Shown: positions 60,962-64,000 of the stretch, in pieces | Layout: each line of letters begins with the position of its first letter | Numbering within the stretch: the first letter of the stretch is position 1 | DNA from: Myxococcales bacterium | GTDB lineage: Bacteria > Myxococcota_A > UBA9160 > UBA4427 | Direction of reading: 5' to 3' | DNA: 64,000 nt | NCBI GenBank assembly: GCA_022563535.1 | Contig: JADFNE010000012.1 | Span: 21,823 to 85,822, forward strand | The notes under the pieces: generated by a model | Seen by the model: the letters and a program-made list of their open reading frames with translations, nothing else | The model's database searches: none | What the model was told of the DNA's origin: nothing | Translations under genes and position numbers: made by a program

Positions 60962-62083
60962 ATGTCTGAACAACTCACACATCACCCGATTTACAACACC
61001 CTCGACCGGGACGACTTTGCCGGAATGATCGAAAACGATCGCTACGGCTCGCGCTCGACAGATTTCGACGAGATCATTTCCGCAACGGTTGATCACTTCT
61101 GGGATCCATTGGACCCGCGCTACATCGACTTCAACCAACCCTTTGACCAGACCGCGGATACGATCATGCCGCGGGATTTCTGCATCGAACTGCAGAGCGA
61201 AGTCGCCGGACGCCTCGACGAGGGCCAGCAGATTGCACTCGCCAACCAAAACACTCGCTTCCAGCTCTCGAGTATTTTGCACGGCGAGCAAGGAGCACTC
61301 TCCCTTTCCGCGAGCCTCACAATGATCCTCAAGGACCCGGGCGCCCAGGAATACGCGGCGAACCAGACGCGAGAAGAAGCGCGTCACGTCACCGGCTTCG
61401 CCCGCTATATCCAATGCCGATGGGGCACGCCCCTGTCCCCCGGCCCGACGCTGCGGAACTTGCTGAGCGAGATCGTGGTTTCCCAGCAGGTCTACAAAAA
61501 ATTGATTGGCATGCAGATGTTGATCGAGGGGCTCGCGATGGGCGCGTTCGCAACCATCAACGGCAACACCAACGATCCCCTGCTGCAGCGTCTGGTCCAG
61601 TTCGTCATGACCGACGAAGCGTTCCATCACAAGTTCGGGAAGATCTGGGCGGACAAGACCATCCCCAACCTGACTGAGCAAGAGCATGAAATTGTCGAGA
61701 ACTGGGCCGCGGAATGTTTCCAGCATCTCCTCTTCAATCTGATCAACGCAGAGCAGAAGCAGGAGATTTATGCCGAGTTCGGTCTCGACTGGAAGTGGGT
61801 TCGCAGCGCCGTCATGGAAGCGTTCACAGACGAGACTCGTCGCGACAGAATGACCGAGAGCACGGACATCTTCCGGGTATTGATCAAGACCTTGCTCAAG
61901 TGCGGCATCATCACCGACCGCACGCGCCACATCTACGCGCAGTGGGTCGACATGGATGAGCTACACCGGGAAGACCCCGAAGTCGTGGGATCCGAAGTCG
62001 CCGTGGCGACCATGGAAATCCTGCGCGACATCAACGGCGGGCGAAAAAAAATCGGCAAGGCGCTCCGTACCGTCCGTCTGTAA
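60962..62083 (+). CDS. Ferritin-like diiron oxygenase-type protein
   Basis: A 373-residue protein with a carboxylate-bridged diiron four-helix bundle. The ligand set is visible: HGEQGALSLSASL (Glu109), QTREEARHVTGFARYIQ (Glu139-x-x-His142), GMQMLIEGLAMGAFA (Glu189) and VMTDEAFHHKFGK (Glu219-x-x-His222), the two E-x-x-H motifs with spacing of R2/AurF-like enzymes. Helices 1-80 and 230-370 flank the bundle. It is likely a soluble oxygenase, desaturase or oxidase; substrate unknown. AAAGGCCTAACCCA precedes the ATG. It lies 30 bases after a TetR-family gene, which probably regulates it, and is followed by a strong hairpin. Confidence 0.83.
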   Translation: MSEQLTHHPIYNTLDRDDFAGMIENDRYGSRSTDFDEIISATVDHFWDPLDPRYIDFNQPFDQTADTIMPRDFCIELQSEVAGRLDEGQQIALANQNTRFQLSSILHGEQGALSLSASLTMILKDPGAQEYAANQTREEARHVTGFARYIQCRWGTPLSPGPTLRNLLSEIVVSQQVYKKLIGMQMLIEGLAMGAFATINGNTNDPLLQRLVQFVMTDEAFHHKFGKIWADKTIPNLTEQEHEIVENWAAECFQHLLFNLINAEQKQEIYAEFGLDWKWVRSAVMEAFTDETRRDRMTESTDIFRVLIKTLLKCGIITDRTRHIYAQWVDMDELHREDPEVVGSEVAVATMEILRDINGGRKKIGKALRTVRL

Positions 62084-62110
62084 AACCGTCTGCAATTTCA
62101 GCTCACCAGC

Positions 62111-62152
62111 AGCCTGGGTGGCAGAAGACGCACGCCTTCTGCCACCCAGGCT
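62111..62152. terminator. Strong hairpin after the diiron-protein gene
   Basis: A 17-base arm (AGCCTGGGTGGCAGAAG) is followed after an eight-base loop by its exact reverse complement. This lies 28 bases after the diiron-protein stop. There is no U tract, so it may act with Rho or be an mRNA-stabilising 3' structure. The perfection of the stem makes it the most robust RNA hairpin I found in the window. Confidence 0.65.
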
Positions 62153-62285
62153 CCTGGCTCAAGACTTGCGCGGTCCTTCCCGATTCATGACAGCACTGAA
62201 GGGCGCGGCGTGAGCGTGTCTTGGATACGAGATGCGCCCAATTCGCGAAGCAATTCTCGCGGGCGACCGTTGAGTGACAGTGTTG

Positions 62286-63308
62286 ATGGGAAAATCTCTT
62301 GTCGTCATAGGCGGTGGCACCGGAAGCTTCTCAATTTTGAGCGGCCTGCGGAACCACCCGGTCGAACTGTCTTCGATCGTCACGATGATGGACTCTGGAG
62401 GGGACTCCGGCGTGTTGCGGGACGCCTATGGCGTGCTGCCACCCGGTGATCTGCGTCGATGCCTGATCGCGCTCTCCGACGAATCCGAAATTCTGCGCGA
62501 CGTCTTCTCCTATCGCTTCGAAGAACCGCCCTTGGCGGGCCACAACCTCGGAAACCTGTTCTTCCTCGCTCTCACCAAGACGTCGGGTTCCGAGCGAAAG
62601 GCGATCGAATCAATCGCACGGATTCTCAAGATCAAAGGGCGGGTGATTCCGGTCACCTGGGATCACTCTCATCTCAATGCCGAACTCGACGACGGTGAGA
62701 TCATCGAAGGTGAAGGAAACATCGACGTACGGGGCAGCGCCAACCCCGCTCTGCCGGACCATGACACGGCGCGCAAAATAAAGCGCGTGTTCCTCGCTCC
62801 CAAGGCAACGGCAAATCCAGACGCACTCGATGCGATCGCTCGAGCAGACATACTGGTGATTGCTCCGGGAGATCTCTTCACCTCGAGCATTCCCAACCTG
62901 TTGGTCGATGGAATCTCAGAAGCAATCCAGAAAGCAAAGGCCCCCATGATCTACGTCGTCAACTTGATGACCAAACACGGCGAAACCGACGACTACTCCG
63001 CTTCACGACACATCGCCGAATTCGAGCGCTATGCCGGACGCCTCCCAGACGCAGTCCTACTCCACGACGGTTCAGTCCCCAAGCACCTGGTCAACCATTA
63101 CGGCACACAACTGGCCAAGCCGGTCGAACTGGACATCCATCGGATACGCGACCTCGGAGTCGAGGTGATCTGGCGCAAAGACATCATGGCCGCCGATTCC
63201 CTGGTACGACACGATCCCGAGCGAACGGCAGCAGCGCTGATCAACCTCTCAAAAGAGCTACTGAAGCCGAAAGGAGTTGGGCTGGGAGAAAAACGCGGGT
63301 TGGTTTGA
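62286..63308 (+). CDS. YvcK-type (gluconeogenesis factor/CofD-fold) protein
   Basis: A 340-residue protein of the YvcK/CofD superfamily. It opens SLVVIGGGTGSFSILSGLRN, has VTMMDSGGDSGVLRDAYGVL followed by PPGDLRRCLIALSD, and continues LGNLFFLALTKTSGSERKAI and VIAPGDLFTSSIPNLLVDGI. The PPGD and GGGTG elements match YvcK, which binds UDP-GlcNAc and controls carbon flow to cell-wall precursors in Bacillus; the related CofD makes coenzyme F420. The PPGDLRRCL motif favours YvcK. Start uncertain: the ATG at 62286 or a GTG at 62274. It is unlinked to the HPr or whiA genes seen in Firmicutes. Confidence 0.78.
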   Translation: MGKSLVVIGGGTGSFSILSGLRNHPVELSSIVTMMDSGGDSGVLRDAYGVLPPGDLRRCLIALSDESEILRDVFSYRFEEPPLAGHNLGNLFFLALTKTSGSERKAIESIARILKIKGRVIPVTWDHSHLNAELDDGEIIEGEGNIDVRGSANPALPDHDTARKIKRVFLAPKATANPDALDAIARADILVIAPGDLFTSSIPNLLVDGISEAIQKAKAPMIYVVNLMTKHGETDDYSASRHIAEFERYAGRLPDAVLLHDGSVPKHLVNHYGTQLAKPVELDIHRIRDLGVEVIWRKDIMAADSLVRHDPERTAAALINLSKELLKPKGVGLGEKRGLV

Positions 63309-63391
63309 TGCCAAGATTTGAATGGAGCGTGTTGCAGGACTTTAGGGATGAGCCTTGGGGGTTCTTGCTGTACCTGGGTTGGGTGGCCGTT

Positions 63392-63413
63392 GGGTAATGA
63401 GGGAAAGGGTGGG
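63392..63413 (+). other. Canonical G-quadruplex motif
   Basis: Four GGG runs separated by loops of six, three and one bases (GGG TAATGA GGG AAA GGG T GGG) occur in a G-rich tract at about 63350-63480 on the plus strand. This matches the usual G3-N1-7 rule for intramolecular quadruplexes. It lies 84 bases after the YvcK-type stop and 70 bases before the transposase remnant. Confidence 0.55.
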
Positions 63414-63482
63414 TATGGAGATGGGAGTTATTGCGGGGCGTGGTGGTGGTGCGAACAGCGGGTGGATTAAAGTTAACGAGCT

Positions 63483-63866
63483 GTGGATGGTATTTATGTT
63501 GTTTATCTGACGCATTATTGGGTTGATAAGGGCTATGGTCGTGCGGCGTATTCAATGGGCCAGGTGATCGCAGGCCGCTATCACGTTCAGCTCCTCACCT
63601 CGCCCACGCAGGTGCGCAATGCGCTTCGCCATGTACTTTTAAATATTAGAAAGCACTTCAAACAGCGAAACGGCCATGCGCCGCCGGTGAAGATCGATGA
63701 GGCCTCCTCGGGCAGCCAGTTCGACGGCTGGCATCCAGGCCCCGAGAGCTTACGAGTGAAGGCAGCGACCCAGGAAGACGTTGGAGTTGCCAGGGCGGTG
63801 AGCTGGCTCCTCAGTACCGGCTGGCGCAGAAGGGGCCTGGTCGACCTCGCTTTAATCCCTGGCTAA
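63483..63866 (+). pseudogene. Truncated REP-associated tyrosine transposase (RAYT) C-terminus
   Basis: The 127 codons end in a block typical of RAYT/Y1-type transposases: YSMGQVIAGRYHVQLLTSPT, QVRNALRHVLLNIRKHF, SSGSQFDGWHPGPE and WLLSTGWRRRGLVDLALIPG. The GRYHxxxLxxPxxVRNALRxVLLN segment is the usual region after the HUH and catalytic Tyr motifs. The HUH motif (HLHLI or similar) is missing, because the N-terminal half is replaced by unrelated G-rich sequence; the first 20 residues of the frame show no similarity. It is therefore a decayed fragment. The final roughly 130 bases of the window beyond it (63867-64000) show no gene or repeat I can name. Confidence 0.6.
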
Positions 63867-64000
63867 GAACAGCCCCCCACCGAGCCCTCCCGGTCGAAGC
63901 CCAGTCCTCCCGCACAGCCAGACCGCTCTTTTCCCTATCCGCCCAAATGGCAGCCAACTTCAGCCGCTCCAGACCCCCCGAGCCTCATCCCAAAGCCCAC

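Noticed and set aside
60704..61930. Long minus-strand frame opposite the TetR and diiron genes
   Set aside because: Antisense shadow; the plus strand has TetR HTH and E-x-x-H diiron motifs in the right order.
63241..63555. Minus-strand frame rich in His, Pro, Asn and Thr at the window's right end
   Set aside because: Low-complexity translation of the G-rich tract, with no start signal or homology.

Overview
The window is a GC-rich, densely coded stretch of chromosome with about 48 protein genes on both strands and no rRNA, tRNA, CRISPR array, prophage or intact insertion sequence that I could find. The organism is Gram-negative: it encodes an autotransporter with an outer-membrane barrel, a second outer-membrane barrel protein, several lipoproteins and a PlsB-type acyltransferase. 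Paired acyl-CoA dehydrogenases, a luciferase-like F420-type oxidoreductase, a multihaem cytochrome with TPRs, a TIGR03790 protein, LemA/TPM genes and a REP-associated transposase remnant together suggest a heterotrophic member of the former Deltaproteobacteria (Myxococcota, Desulfobacterota or a relative). This placement is inference from gene content only.

Layout. 1-9920: plsB (cut by the window edge), an orphan PAS histidine kinase, a copper chaperone coupled to an octahaem cytochrome, a probable heteromeric acyl-CoA dehydrogenase pair, and a CCA-adding type tRNA nucleotidyltransferase. 10056-14984: a lemA-TPM-TPM operon, then a membrane protein coupled to a lipid-anchored sulfatase-fold protein. 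15039-26358: ribokinase, phosphomannomutase, an acyltransferase-3 pair, an Ada-AlkA fusion coupled to an O6-methylguanine methyltransferase, an unusual HTH-PAS-kinase-like regulator, and three oxidoreductase or thioredoxin-fold genes.

26564-39516 is rich in surface-glycan functions: two glycosyltransferase/methyltransferase fusions, a large autotransporter, a 2OG-Fe(II) oxygenase, two coupled polytopic (GT-C-like) proteins and a second lipid-anchored sulfatase-fold protein. 39533-51781 holds ettA, a TIGR03790 lipoprotein with calcium-binding-type repeats, another polytopic protein, a hydroxyisobutyrate-dehydrogenase-like enzyme, an outer-membrane barrel protein coupled to a gluzincin peptidase, a two-subunit GMC dehydrogenase and an EAL-HDOD protein. 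52055-64000 holds two small conserved proteins, a rhomboid-TPR protein, a PHP/DUF3604 lipoprotein, a two-domain glycosyltransferase, asnS, a TetR-diiron protein pair, a YvcK-type protein and a transposase remnant beside a G-quadruplex motif.

The candidates most worth following are: (1) the WYL-type HTH-PAS-HATPase protein, whose phosphoacceptor histidine is replaced by arginine; (2) the two lipid-anchored sulfatase-fold proteins without a canonical nucleophile, near glycan genes; (3) the paired GT2-methyltransferase fusions, one with a degenerate GT domain; (4) perfect inverted repeats lying on the start codons of ada-alkA and of the TetR gene; and (5) the rhomboid with a TPR and acidic C-terminal extension. 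Most start codons were chosen by ribosome-binding site and domain boundary, and several are TTG or GTG.
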